Source: a virus. Taken from it: a DNA stretch of 64,000 bases. Within the stretch, counting starts at the first letter, position 1; each line of letters opens with the position of its first letter. The notes under the pieces were generated by a model. That model did no database searches, had not been told where the DNA came from, and saw only the letters and a list, made by a program, of their open reading frames with translations. This document shows, in pieces, positions 8,526 to 15,374 of the stretch. The position numbers were made by a program, and so were the translations under genes. The stretch spans positions 1 through 64,000 of the IMG/VR virus record IMGVR_UViG_3300028394_000070; one strand, 5' to 3'.

Positions 8526-8736
8526 AGGTTTCGTTGTAGTAATGTTCGGGTGTTAAATATTCATCGTCATTTAAATAATCATTTGTAAAATCTATTGTTT
8601 GTTGCTTTTCCATTGCTTTGGCTTGGTCAACTAATTCATCTACTGTAGCCCAAGACAATTGTAATTCATGTTTATTTCCAAAACATTCTAATTGTTCTAC
8701 TAACCACTCAACTGCTGTTTGTTTTTTAGCATCCAT
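8515..8736 (-). CDS. Small protein with an EWL motif (paralogue of 8128-8319)
   Basis: A 73-aa acidic protein that shares its first 15 residues and a Q-A-K-A-M-E-K-Q-Q segment with the protein at 8128-8319. Its start overlaps the end of the upstream gene by 11 bases and its end overlaps the membrane protein by 11 bases, typical of a compact early operon. Function unknown. Confidence 0.65.
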   Translation of the reverse strand: MDAKKQTAVEWLVEQLECFGNKHELQLSWATVDELVDQAKAMEKQQTIDFTNDYLNDDEYLTPEHYYNETYGN

Positions 8737-8932
8737 ATTCCCCTCCTTTCACATCCTTAGCACTGGTGAAATTAACATACTGATGTAGGTGTGCGTACAC
8801 CAGTCGTTTGACCTCTTCCTTCTTGGATGTAGGCACACGTAGTGTAATGTTACATGTTTCTTCCCCGTACTTAAATTTAGGTCCTGCGCCTACACGCTTG
8901 CCACCTCGGTTTTCTTTTTTTTCTTCTGTCAT
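8726..8932 (-). CDS. Small basic protein with an RGGKRVGAGPK leader
   Basis: A 68-aa protein beginning with a charged leader and the glycine/arginine motif RGGKRVGAGPK, followed by a strand (CNITLRVPTSKKEEVKRL) and a helix. This pattern is common in small phage proteins that may bind nucleic acid: AT-hook-like leader followed by a strand and helix as in ribbon-helix-helix proteins. Function is not established. Confidence 0.6.
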   Translation of the reverse strand: MTEEKKENRGGKRVGAGPKFKYGEETCNITLRVPTSKKEEVKRLVYAHLHQYVNFTSAKDVKGGEYGC

Positions 8933-8950
8933 GATTTCTATATTTATCTG

Positions 8951-9370
8951 TTAATGTTCAATGTATTCGTTAGGCATCGGGATGGTGATATCTAGCACCG
9001 TTGCCGACCATGCCCTGATCTTGGTTATGTAGTTCTCCCACTGTGCGGTGTCTAGCTCGGTTGTGCTACCGATCTTCTCGATAAACTCACCGTCTAGGTT
9101 GATAAGCATCGACTTCTTTAGGAACTGATTCCTCATCATCAGATGAGTATCGCTGTCGGTCCACTCGTTACCTGTCTCGATAACAGCCCTAGTGATGCTA
9201 GGCACGACAACACCCCAGTAGAAGGAGTTCTGGTTAGTACTTCTCTTCCTCACAAACTTCTCGATTGTAAGGGTCACATCCTGAGACTCGAACACGTTCA
9301 CAGCGTCAATGATGTAGGGTAGATTCTCTGAGAACCTGCCGTTCTTGATTTTGGTTTTGATTTTTATCAT
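8951..9370 (-). CDS. NinB-like recombination protein
   Basis: A 139-aa protein with the signature of the lambda NinB/Orf family: K-R-S-T-N-Q-N-S-F-Y-W-G-V-V near residues 42-55, followed by an acidic helix, a K-K-S segment, S-T-T-x-L-x-T near residue 100 and an end with W-A-A/S...I-P-M-P. The family binds single-stranded DNA and acts in recombination as a mediator. It sits two bases after the primase-helicase gene, consistent with a joint role in replication and recombination. Confidence 0.75.
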   Translation of the reverse strand: MIKIKTKIKNGRFSENLPYIIDAVNVFESQDVTLTIEKFVRKRSTNQNSFYWGVVVPSITRAVIETGNEWTDSDTHLMMRNQFLKKSMLINLDGEFIEKIGSTTELDTAQWENYITKIRAWSATVLDITIPMPNEYIEH

Positions 9371-9372
9371 GG

Positions 9373-11529
9373 TTAGTAAGGGAATTCGTCTTCGGGAGTA
9401 AATACGTCAAAAAATGATTGTCTTGCCTGCTGTAGTCCTGGGGTGTTAGGCTTCACATAGTCCTCAGGTGTGATGTCTGGCTTCTGCTCTACCTCTGGAG
9501 GTCTTGAGTTTGGATACGCATGCTTACCTACCTTGTACTGGTTAATAGGATCGAACGAGTGTGACGTGCCGATGGTGCTGCCCATGAACCTACCCATCTC
9601 AGGGAAGAACCTCAACGTGATAGGCTTATCCTCAGCAGTCGGCCTACCTCCCGTTTCCTGGGTCTTAATCTTATCCACATGCACCTCGGTTATCATCCAT
9701 GAACCCTCGTCCTTGGTGTTACGATGCACGGTGATAAAGTCATCGGCACGTGCAGCGAACTTGTTACCTCCCTCAACCTCGTACATCTTGGGTGGCTTGC
9801 TTGGATCCTTAGCCACACGTCTTGCACCCTCGGTTCCTGTGTGGACGTTGAGGTACACACTCAGTCCTGTCTTACGGCAGAACACCCTCAGCTCAGTAGT
9901 AACCATGTAGTCATAGTCGTGCTTGTTACCAGACAAGACCTTAATCTGTTTTGCGATAGTATCATCGACAACTAACGAGTTGTAAGGGTCTACCATTATA
10001 GCATCGAAGTGCTGTTCCTCCATCAGTTTAGAAACGATATCAAGCAGGTCTTTGTAGGAGTAAGTGAAGTCGTTTGTGATGAACACAAAGTGCGTACGAA
10101 CGAATATCTCAGCAAGGTCCCATTCCTGTTGTGTCAAGGTGTGCAATGACTTACCAGAGTAGGTCTCCATCATCCTGCGGATCACGAACTCGTAGTCGTT
10201 CTCACCCGTGTAGATAACCCATCTCCAACCGTGTGCCATAGCAGCTAGGATAGCGATGTACCACATGAACGTAGACTTACCCACGTTGGCTAGTCCGTGT
10301 ACGATTACAAGCGAACCCTTTTTCAGTCTCCAGTGGTTGTCCAACTTGTCATAGCCGAACTTCAACCCCTCTGGTAGAGAGTTACTCCTAGCCATGTTAA
10401 GATACCCAACAGCGTTGTTAAAGTCACCGATATACCTAGACACATCAGAGTCTTGATTGCTTGGGTCCTCCATGCGTGATGGCTCCTCTTTCTCCACCTT
10501 GGCTGTGATACTAAGCATCGGTGTCTTGATGCTGATTTCTGTTTTGTAGTTATTGCTACCAAATCCATTCTCTCTGAGCATTGACACGGCCTGCTGGATA
10601 TCCCCGTTGTGTTCATACACGGCATAGATACCGAACGCTGTGTAGGCAACCTTCTCTGTCTCGAATGGTGTGGATGTGGAGAACACAACCAGCTTACCAT
10701 TGTCGGTGTGGAAATATGCACTATGCTCACCTGTCACAGTCTTTCCTGGACGCTGCAATTTCAGTGTGTTAGCGTTGATTTGACCCGTCACCTTCCATCC
10801 ATAACTCTCTAACAAAACAACCCCATCGGTTCGTTGGTTATAATCCTCCCATGGACTAACCCCAGTAGAAGCGTTGTGCTGCATTATCTTTTTATCTTGG
10901 ACATCATATACCACATCGGGTACGATAAGCTCACTGAGCGAACGGCAGGTGGCAAAAACGGCATCTAGTTCGTCCCCCGATAACACCCCGATGTTTGTCA
11001 GGTCGTTTTTTAGGATTCGATACCCTGGGGTCGGAGCAATCAGGAAATATCCCCCCTCGCCTCTGGTTTCTATCAGAACCCTTTCCGACTTTCTTAGCTT
11101 CGGGTTGTTAGCCCTATCAAGCTCCAACTCCTCATCGGTAGTGTTCCGCATAGCAAGTTTCTTATTCCCCCCAACCTTAGCTTCCTGCTCCACTCGGAAG
11201 ATCAAATGGAATCCCCCCGTCCGTGTCTGCTGTAGCACAACCCTCTTGAAAAAGTCAGGGATGACCTCGATCAACCTATCCTTCAGCCGTGACATCAAGT
11301 CACCGCTGATGTCGTACTTCAGATCCACATCGATGCAGATCAAGTTCCCCGACACATCCCCAGCAATGATAGCTATCCCATGGCTCTGGCTATACAGCAC
11401 ATCGAGTTCACTCCCTGGCAGGCTCTGGGTATAGCCCGACCGCTTGAAGGCAACCATCGGCTGCTTCTTGTCGTTCACTGGGATAACCGAATATCCACTA
11501 GCAATCAGTTTCTTGGCTTCGTTTAACAT
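9373..11529 (-). CDS. Fused primase-polymerase and DnaB-type helicase
   Basis: A 718-aa protein read from the ATG at 11527-11529 (a GTG directly before it is also in frame). Residues 1-200 form an archaeo-eukaryotic-type primase (Prim-Pol) domain: GYSVIPVND, the metal pair D67-x-D69 in CIDVDLKYD, and GGFHLIF (H108). Residues about 390-640 form a RecA-like hexameric helicase with Walker A G412-L-A-N-V-G-K-S-T, a Walker B-like FDAIMVDPYNS and an arginine-rich end. It would prime and unwind at the replication fork. The gene lies directly after the initiator-like gene, and no separate DNA polymerase is visible. Confidence 0.9.
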   Translation of the reverse strand: MLNEAKKLIASGYSVIPVNDKKQPMVAFKRSGYTQSLPGSELDVLYSQSHGIAIIAGDVSGNLICIDVDLKYDISGDLMSRLKDRLIEVIPDFFKRVVLQQTRTGGFHLIFRVEQEAKVGGNKKLAMRNTTDEELELDRANNPKLRKSERVLIETRGEGGYFLIAPTPGYRILKNDLTNIGVLSGDELDAVFATCRSLSELIVPDVVYDVQDKKIMQHNASTGVSPWEDYNQRTDGVVLLESYGWKVTGQINANTLKLQRPGKTVTGEHSAYFHTDNGKLVVFSTSTPFETEKVAYTAFGIYAVYEHNGDIQQAVSMLRENGFGSNNYKTEISIKTPMLSITAKVEKEEPSRMEDPSNQDSDVSRYIGDFNNAVGYLNMARSNSLPEGLKFGYDKLDNHWRLKKGSLVIVHGLANVGKSTFMWYIAILAAMAHGWRWVIYTGENDYEFVIRRMMETYSGKSLHTLTQQEWDLAEIFVRTHFVFITNDFTYSYKDLLDIVSKLMEEQHFDAIMVDPYNSLVVDDTIAKQIKVLSGNKHDYDYMVTTELRVFCRKTGLSVYLNVHTGTEGARRVAKDPSKPPKMYEVEGGNKFAARADDFITVHRNTKDEGSWMITEVHVDKIKTQETGGRPTAEDKPITLRFFPEMGRFMGSTIGTSHSFDPINQYKVGKHAYPNSRPPEVEQKPDITPEDYVKPNTPGLQQARQSFFDVFTPEDEFPY

Positions 11530-11531
11530 CA

Positions 11532-12374
11532 CTACAAATTTAAATTTCCTAACACCTTGCGGTTAACCTCATCCCGTATCACATCGATATCCCTCGGCTG
11601 ATTGTTCTCGTCCACCATCTCAACACCATAACCAGCAGGGCCATACTCAGCCTTGCCATGGTAGTACTTGTCGATGATGTACTGCTCTGCCTCAGCCTTG
11701 CTTGTGAACTTCAACTGGTTGTCACTCACCTTCTGCTTGCTGCCGAACTTCTCAGCATTGCGTTGGAACGTATCCAGCCTCCGTGTGATCTCAAAGGCAC
11801 TCTCACCATTCATCCGCATCTTACCACTCGCTGTCGGCTCTGACCAGTAACGATAGAATTCATTGCACAGCTCTCTGCCATACTTTTCCACGTGAGGCAT
11901 CAAAGCCATTTTCAAATCCTCAGGCTTCCACTGCTTGAAAGTTTTCGTCACCGACCCGTCGGCCCCCAGAGAATATGTTACCTCCTTTTTTTTCTTAGCC
12001 TCTTTTTTAGGAATCGATTCAATTTCTGAAAATTCCGCATATATAGTTTTTATATCTTTATCCTTATCTTTATCCTTATCCTTATCCTTATAGGCTTGCT
12101 GTTCGCTTCCAAGTCGCTTCGGTTTCGCTTCTGTTTCGCTTATTAGCAATTTTGTTTTCGGTCTGGAACCGTTGATGTAATTGGTGTTTGCCTTCTCAAG
12201 CACTGGTCTAATTACCCTCCAAAATGTCATCGATAGACCCCCTAAAACAGGCTCAGTGAAGTCTAATGAGTACTCAAAAATGGCATTATATAGCTCCGCT
12301 TGCACCTCGATTGGAAGCTCTTTTATCGACTCAAACATCGAGCGATAGAATATACATGTGTCTCTTTTATACAT
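11532..12374 (-). CDS. Replication initiator-like protein (DUF6291-like N-terminus)
   Basis: A 280-aa protein. Residues 1-65 (RDTCIFYRSMFESIKELP, then F-W-R-V-I-R-P) resemble the N-terminal region of DUF6291-type proteins found beside phage helicases, which are thought to act in replication initiation. A highly charged linker of alternating K and D (about residues 95-107) follows, then a C-terminal helical region (residues 150-275). Its DNA contains a four-unit 11-bp repeat (12101-12143), and a second array lies just before its start codon, as in lambda O where the origin is inside the initiator gene. Initiator function is inferred. Confidence 0.6.
   Translation of the reverse strand: MYKRDTCIFYRSMFESIKELPIEVQAELYNAIFEYSLDFTEPVLGGLSMTFWRVIRPVLEKANTNYINGSRPKTKLLISETEAKPKRLGSEQQAYKDKDKDKDKDKDIKTIYAEFSEIESIPKKEAKKKKEVTYSLGADGSVTKTFKQWKPEDLKMALMPHVEKYGRELCNEFYRYWSEPTASGKMRMNGESAFEITRRLDTFQRNAEKFGSKQKVSDNQLKFTSKAEAEQYIIDKYYHGKAEYGPAGYGVEMVDENNQPRDIDVIRDEVNRKVLGNLNL
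12044..12093 (-). repeat. Hexanucleotide repeat coding for alternating Lys-Asp
   Basis: A tandem 6-base repeat (CTTTAT or CCTTAT on the plus strand) codes for six K-D dipeptides in the linker of the initiator-like protein. Such repeats change length easily by slippage in steps of two residues, so the linker length may vary between relatives. Confidence 0.8.
12101..12143 (-). repeat. Iteron array A: four 11-bp units inside the initiator-like gene
   Basis: The core TCGCTT occurs at 12103, 12114, 12125 and 12136, exactly 11 bp apart, with flanking bases TTCNG partly conserved (AAGCGA on the minus strand). An exact period close to one helical turn is typical of iterons bound by a replication initiator. 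The array overlaps codons for SETEAKPKRLGSEQQ. Confidence 0.75.
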
Positions 12375-12390
12375 ATTTTTATTGGCTTTT

Positions 12391-12434
12391 TATTCGCTTC
12401 GATTTCGCTTCGGTTTCGCTTCCGATTCGCTTTT
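12391..12434 (-). repeat. Iteron array B: four 11-bp units just before the initiator-like gene
   Basis: TCGCTT occurs at 12394, 12405, 12416 and 12427, again exactly 11 bp apart, and ends in a T-run and an A-run (12431-12450) that would melt easily. The array begins 20 bases upstream of the ATG of the initiator-like gene, so it could serve both as an origin and as an operator for self-regulation. Confidence 0.8.
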
Positions 12435-12460
12435 TTTGAGATAAAAAAACCCATTAAAGA

Positions 12461-12545
12461 CTGCGGTAGTAGCGGAAAGTTGGACTTTCCTCGCAGCCTT
12501 TAACAGGCTAAAATGTTTTCTGGTTAATGCTAACAGGCTACTACC
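12461..12545. other. Cloverleaf-like inverted-repeat element
   Basis: GGTAGTAG (12465-12472) pairs perfectly with CTACTACC (12538-12545). Inside lie three hairpins: GGAAAG/CTTTCC (12474-12490), AGCCT/AGGCT (12495-12509) and GTTA/TAAC (12523-12534), giving a four-way junction. TAACAGGCTA occurs twice within it. The element adjoins iteron array B. It may be a structured RNA on either strand, or a DNA cruciform belonging to an origin. It does not fit a tRNA. Confidence 0.6.
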
Positions 12546-12600
12546 TCTGTTCGCTCGACAAAGATAATGTAATAATATTCAAACATCCAAATAAAATTTT

Positions 12601-12608
12601 TATTTTTG
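12601..12608 (+). promoter_or_regulatory. Candidate -7 box before the small membrane peptide
   Basis: TATTTTTG matches the Bacteroidota -7 consensus TAnnTTTG, but it ends only four bases before the ATG at 12613 and has no TTTG at the -33 distance. A transcript from here would be nearly leaderless. Weak support. Confidence 0.25.
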
Positions 12609-12612
12609 TGGC

Positions 12613-12786
12613 ATGGATATCCTGATTCTTTTAAAGGTAATAATATTTACTCTGAGCTTCATAGCATTGATACTAGTGGCTTTCGTGTACTCCTGCGTGT
12701 ACAACCACCTGGAAGATAAAGACAAGGCTATAGCCGTTATTTCGATCCTACTGCTTCTTATTATATGTGTATGTACAAAATCATAA
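12613..12786 (+). CDS. 57-aa peptide with two membrane helices
   Basis: An ATG at 12613 opens a 57-codon frame. Residues 2-30 and 38-54 are strongly hydrophobic, separated by the polar turn YNHLEDKDKA. This is the first plus-strand gene after the divergent control region, so it may be expressed very early. Small two-helix membrane peptides of phages can affect host membrane functions or superinfection, but nothing specific can be said here. Confidence 0.5.
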   Translation: MDILILLKVIIFTLSFIALILVAFVYSCVYNHLEDKDKAIAVISILLLLIICVCTKS

Positions 12787-13107
12787 ATTTCACTAAAGGG
12801 GGTGGGTAATGCTATTTTTTTTTGGAAAAAAATCGAAAAAAAGACTCCCCCCTCCCATTTTCGCTACAGCCCTACAGCAACAAGCGATTCAGCCGTTCGT
12901 TGTCACTGCTACCACGCTACAACCAAGACCATGACCACCAACCTAGCACCACCTATATGATATCAGCCACCCACCTACCACCATTCACTCCGCTCCACCT
13001 AGGTAGTCAAGGTGTTCAGCCCATTACACCACCAACGTCATGTAATATAGTATACATTACTACTACATTCGACCCGTTATTCACCAACCAAACAAGCGGA
13101 AACCCCT
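12787..13107. other. Non-coding, C-rich and G-poor stretch
   Basis: About 320 bases with no convincing gene. A G-rich piece (AGGGGGTGGG, 12797-12806) is followed by a T9 run, then A-rich and C-rich pieces. From 12841 to 13080 the plus strand has only about 30 G in 240 bases and is rich in CCA/ACC units. A weak TTG-started frame (12822-13118) is of unnatural composition. The strong strand bias could mark an unstructured leader for the gene at 13108 or a single-stranded loading site. Confidence 0.5.
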
Positions 13108-13689
13108 ATGAATGCTGAGGAATTGTGGCTACATGTGGCACTCAAGGTCACCAATCTACTGACATGCAAGTCAGAGTTCCGCATCCAAGCCGATGCAACC
13201 CTTGATAATAGGGCAAAAGAGGTTGCGTCCTACCCTCACAGACCTCTACCTAGACCTCCAATTGGTAGTAGATATTACCAACAATTTAACTTAAAGGCTC
13301 GTAATCAGTCAGTTACAACAGGTCAAGCAGTTAGACAGGCAGTAGAATCAAGCCTTCTAGCAGCTAGTAACAATGACTACTTGTTAGCCTATCATAACAT
13401 CACTGCTCAGTCCATGTTCACATACCTAGTAGACCAAGGTATACGTATAACTGAAAAAAGTTATACGGCATTGAAGCAGGGAAAGTATTGGAATATTGGT
13501 CTTGTGACCCTCTCAGCCATGGCTCTTTTTTGGGGCGAACCTCTAGCTAGGTTTCTGACTCAAGACTATGCCCATTTAAAACTCAAGCCGATAAAGGCTC
13601 AACCACCCAAAAATCTAGCACCTAGGGGTAGCATCAATGCCAATCATCTGAGGACAATTTACAACCTATCGGGAAACCCTTGTTACTAG
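13108..13689 (+). CDS. Possible DNA-binding regulator
   Basis: A 193-aa protein from the ATG at 13108. Residues about 105-150 (VDQGIRITEKSYTALKQGKY, then GLVTLSAMALFWGEPLARFL) have the spacing of an XRE-type helix-turn-helix: a serine/threonine-rich recognition segment followed by a hydrophobic helix that ends W-G-x-P-L. It is the first larger gene of the rightward arm and is followed by nearly 1 kb of DNA with repeated palindromes that could be its binding sites. The regulator role is inferred from this fold impression and position. Confidence 0.5.
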   Translation: MNAEELWLHVALKVTNLLTCKSEFRIQADATLDNRAKEVASYPHRPLPRPPIGSRYYQQFNLKARNQSVTTGQAVRQAVESSLLAASNNDYLLAYHNITAQSMFTYLVDQGIRITEKSYTALKQGKYWNIGLVTLSAMALFWGEPLARFLTQDYAHLKLKPIKAQPPKNLAPRGSINANHLRTIYNLSGNPCY

Positions 13690-13771
13690 CGGAAAACTCA
13701 CATCTCCTAGTGGTTGATACTACGATACCATTTCGACCATAAAGTGTCTTAAATCGCTTCTTTGACCCCTT

Positions 13772-13911
13772 AAATGCCATTTGTCAATTTACTAGTAAAA
13801 TTGGCTCTGCACACGCACGCTCACACGTGGCACGCACGCCTACGTACACGCACGTCACGTACGCACACGACGTACGCACGCACGTACATATATATGCAAA
13901 ATGGCATTTTC
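13772..13911. repeat. Inverted repeat around an alternating purine-pyrimidine tract
   Basis: AAATGCCATTTG (13772-13783) and its near reverse complement CAAAATGGCATTT (13897-13909) flank a tract (13809-13897) made of ACGC, ACGT and CGTACG words that alternate purine and pyrimidine almost throughout and end in ATATATAT. Such tracts favour left-handed or easily melted DNA. The arrangement resembles a structural switch or an origin element. Confidence 0.6.
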
Positions 13912-13943
13912 TCAATTTATTACCTAGGGTGCATTTTATTTAT

Positions 13944-13990
13944 CTGATTATCAGCGAATTATAAAACCTCTGTATCAGTCTGATTATCAG
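13944..13990. promoter_or_regulatory. Two identical palindromes, candidate operators
   Basis: CTGATTATCAG, an 11-base palindrome with one central base, occurs at 13944-13954 and 13980-13990, both followed by CG and an AT-rich piece. Centres are 36 bp apart. A half-site (GTATCAG) lies between them. Related arms recur at 14182-14214. These are plausible operators for a dimeric repressor such as the product of 13108-13689. Confidence 0.55.
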
Positions 13991-14146
13991 CGCAATAAAA
14001 TCACATGCCTTCTGTACTAGCAGTAAAATCAACCCTTTCAGACACCAAAAAATAGCTAATTGATTTTTGTATGTCAATATATTGTCGGACACTTGCAATG
14101 TCGAACAACGACAGCGTTCTTTATCCTATTGAAATGACAGCCAAAA

Positions 14147-14160
14147 GGCACTTCGGTGTC
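14147..14160 (+). other. RNA hairpin with a UUCG loop
   Basis: GGCAC-TTCG-GTGTC forms a five-pair stem (one wobble) closed by C-G around the exceptionally stable UUCG tetraloop. A competing longer pairing TGACA/TGTCA encloses it. It suggests that this non-coding region is transcribed into a structured RNA. Confidence 0.45.
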
Positions 14161-14181
14161 AATGGCACAACTATGCTCTGA

Positions 14182-14214
14182 TGTGATATCACAGCTATAC
14201 TGATGAGATATCAG
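14182..14214. promoter_or_regulatory. Perfect palindrome and related site, candidate operators
   Basis: TGTGATATCACA (14182-14193) is a perfect 12-base palindrome. Directly after it CTGAT-GAGAT-ATCAG (14200-14214) has the same arms as the sites at 13944 and 13980 but with a five-base spacer. Together they look like a cluster of related binding sites. Confidence 0.5.
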
Positions 14215-14564
14215 CATAAGAATGCCTCTAAGTCGTAGGGAAGGATTTAACCCGATGTCGATTGCGTACCACGATATGGTCGATGCCGAGCGCTACACTC
14301 GATAAATAGTTAGCCGATGCAATCTCTGTAGTATTGCCATTCGCATGTGTATAAAGTCAGCCTAGCTGATGTGACAACAAGCAATGTAACCGATGGACTC
14401 CAAGTGAATTAAAGATTTATGGGGTTGGCTCTTAATCGATAGCAGAAATGCTTGGCAATTGGGTCTTGAAGGGGAGGGGTCATATCCAATAAATAGACGT
14501 GTGGGGTTGTTAAAATAGACACGATAAAGTCACCCGTTGCAGTAACCAAGGCGGTCAACCTCAG

Positions 14565-14634
14565 AGAGCAGTCTAGCATCTAGCTAGAGACATGGCTCTG
14601 AGGTCGATGGCGGTTCGAGTCCGCCTGCTGCTCT
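14565..14634 (+). other. tRNA-like element with degenerate 5' half
   Basis: AGAGCAG (14565-14571) pairs with CTGCTCT (14628-14634). A perfect T-arm, GGCGG-TTCGAGT-CCGCC (14609-14625), precedes the 3' strand, and TAGAG/CTCTG can form an anticodon-like stem around ACATGG, followed by the usual variable-loop word AGGTC. The 3' half closely resembles elongator tRNA-Met genes. However, the D-arm is shortened and lacks GG, the loop lacks U33, GAT and TG are inserted next to the T-arm, and no CCA follows. It is probably a tRNA remnant or mimic rather than a working tRNA. The next gene starts 18 bases later. Confidence 0.4.
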
Positions 14635-14651
14635 AACCAAATTTATATATC

Positions 14652-14891
14652 ATGATTATCGCAATCAACAAAGCAAACCAAGTACAAGTTAACAAGGTAG
14701 TTCGTTCACTAATCAGCTACAACAAGTACAATGACCTCAGAGACATCGCATACGACAATGATGATGAAAAGGAGGTTGCAAAATACAATAGAATATGTGA
14801 GAAGAAATTCAATGATTTCCTTGAAAACATGTACTATTTGCCTAGCAATCAACAACAAGCAATCTACAATTCAGAACTTTACAATTCCTAA
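14652..14891 (+). CDS. Small charged helical protein
   Basis: A 79-aa protein starting at the ATG 14652, 18 bases after the tRNA-like element. It is rich in N, K, D and E and predicted helical (residues 15-60). No family is recognised. It is the first gene of the long plus-strand accessory operon. Confidence 0.6.
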   Translation: MIIAINKANQVQVNKVVRSLISYNKYNDLRDIAYDNDDEKEVAKYNRICEKKFNDFLENMYYLPSNQQQAIYNSELYNS

Positions 14892-14904
14892 TTTACTAGA
14901 AACC

Positions 14905-15063
14905 ATGTACACCCCGTCAAAAACCCTCCTTTACACGTTCATCACCTTCGGCTTGGCATCAGTTGTATGCATAGCCTTGAGAGACGCAAACTCATTTATT
15001 TTCACCTCTAGCATTGCAGATGCACTAGGCATCTACATGGCAGTTAAAACATTCAAGTCATGA
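14905..15063 (+). CDS. 52-aa small membrane protein
   Basis: The frame is open further upstream, but the ATG at 14905 is the likely start because it avoids overlap with the preceding gene. Residues 7-25 (TLLYTFITFGLASVVCIAL) form one membrane helix and residues 32-47 a possible second. It overlaps the next gene by ATGA. Function unknown. Confidence 0.6.
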   Translation: MYTPSKTLLYTFITFGLASVVCIALRDANSFIFTSSIADALGIYMAVKTFKS

Positions 15064-15374
15064 ACCAAGAACAAATTGACCTACAGAAATTATTATACAA
15101 TTGTGACCTCTACGAACTTAGACGAACGTATCGAGGCTATTGGATTGATGAATCGCACGAAGGCTTCATTGCCATTGATAAACAAGGCGAAAGGCTTGGC
15201 GGTTGGGAATTTTGGGGAGAAGACTTCTCAGAGACCAACCTAGAGAAGATGTTCGCCAAGTATCCTACCGCATCTGAGATAATATTCTCCACTAGATTGA
15301 ATGGTTGCTCTGATGAGGACGAAAATGAATCGGGAGAGGCACTTGACCATGCAATAATGACATTCAAGCCATGA
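15060..15374 (+). CDS. Acidic hypothetical protein
   Basis: A 104-aa protein with a strand-rich first half (YRGYWIDESHEGFIAIDKQG) and an acidic stretch near the C-terminus (DEDENESGE). It is coupled by ATGA overlaps on both sides. No family is recognised. Confidence 0.65.
   Translation: MNQEQIDLQKLLYNCDLYELRRTYRGYWIDESHEGFIAIDKQGERLGGWEFWGEDFSETNLEKMFAKYPTASEIIFSTRLNGCSDEDENESGEALDHAIMTFKP

Larger units (their letters stand above)
13690..14564. other. Long non-coding control region
   Basis: About 875 bases have no open frame of note on either strand. The stretch holds an alternating purine-pyrimidine tract flanked by an inverted repeat, several CTGAT...ATCAG palindromes, TGTCG-aacaa-CGACA (14099-14113), a perfect TGTGATATCACA palindrome and a cUUCGg hairpin. 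Repeated short words such as (G/C)CGATGC occur at 14270-14320. Such density in a compact phage suggests regulation, an untranslated RNA or an origin rather than decay. Confidence 0.6.

Noticed and set aside
12391-12434. Regular repeats could be a small CRISPR array.
   Set aside because: Units are 11 bp with no unique spacers of 25-40 bases and no Cas gene is present; iterons explain them better.
12482-12492. GAGGAAAGTCC on the minus strand resembles the start of bacterial RNase P RNA.
   Set aside because: The 11-base match is part of the GGAAAG/CTTTCC hairpin of the cloverleaf element and none of the other conserved RNase P RNA segments follow.
12822-13118. Open frame of 98 codons starting with TTG.
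   Set aside because: Its product is unusually rich in P, T and S, has no ATG start and follows the C-rich bias of the DNA, so it is treated as non-coding.
14541-14640. A complete functional tRNA gene.
   Set aside because: D-arm and anticodon loop do not fold canonically (no GG in the D-loop, no U33) and extra bases flank the T-arm, so it is called tRNA-like only.
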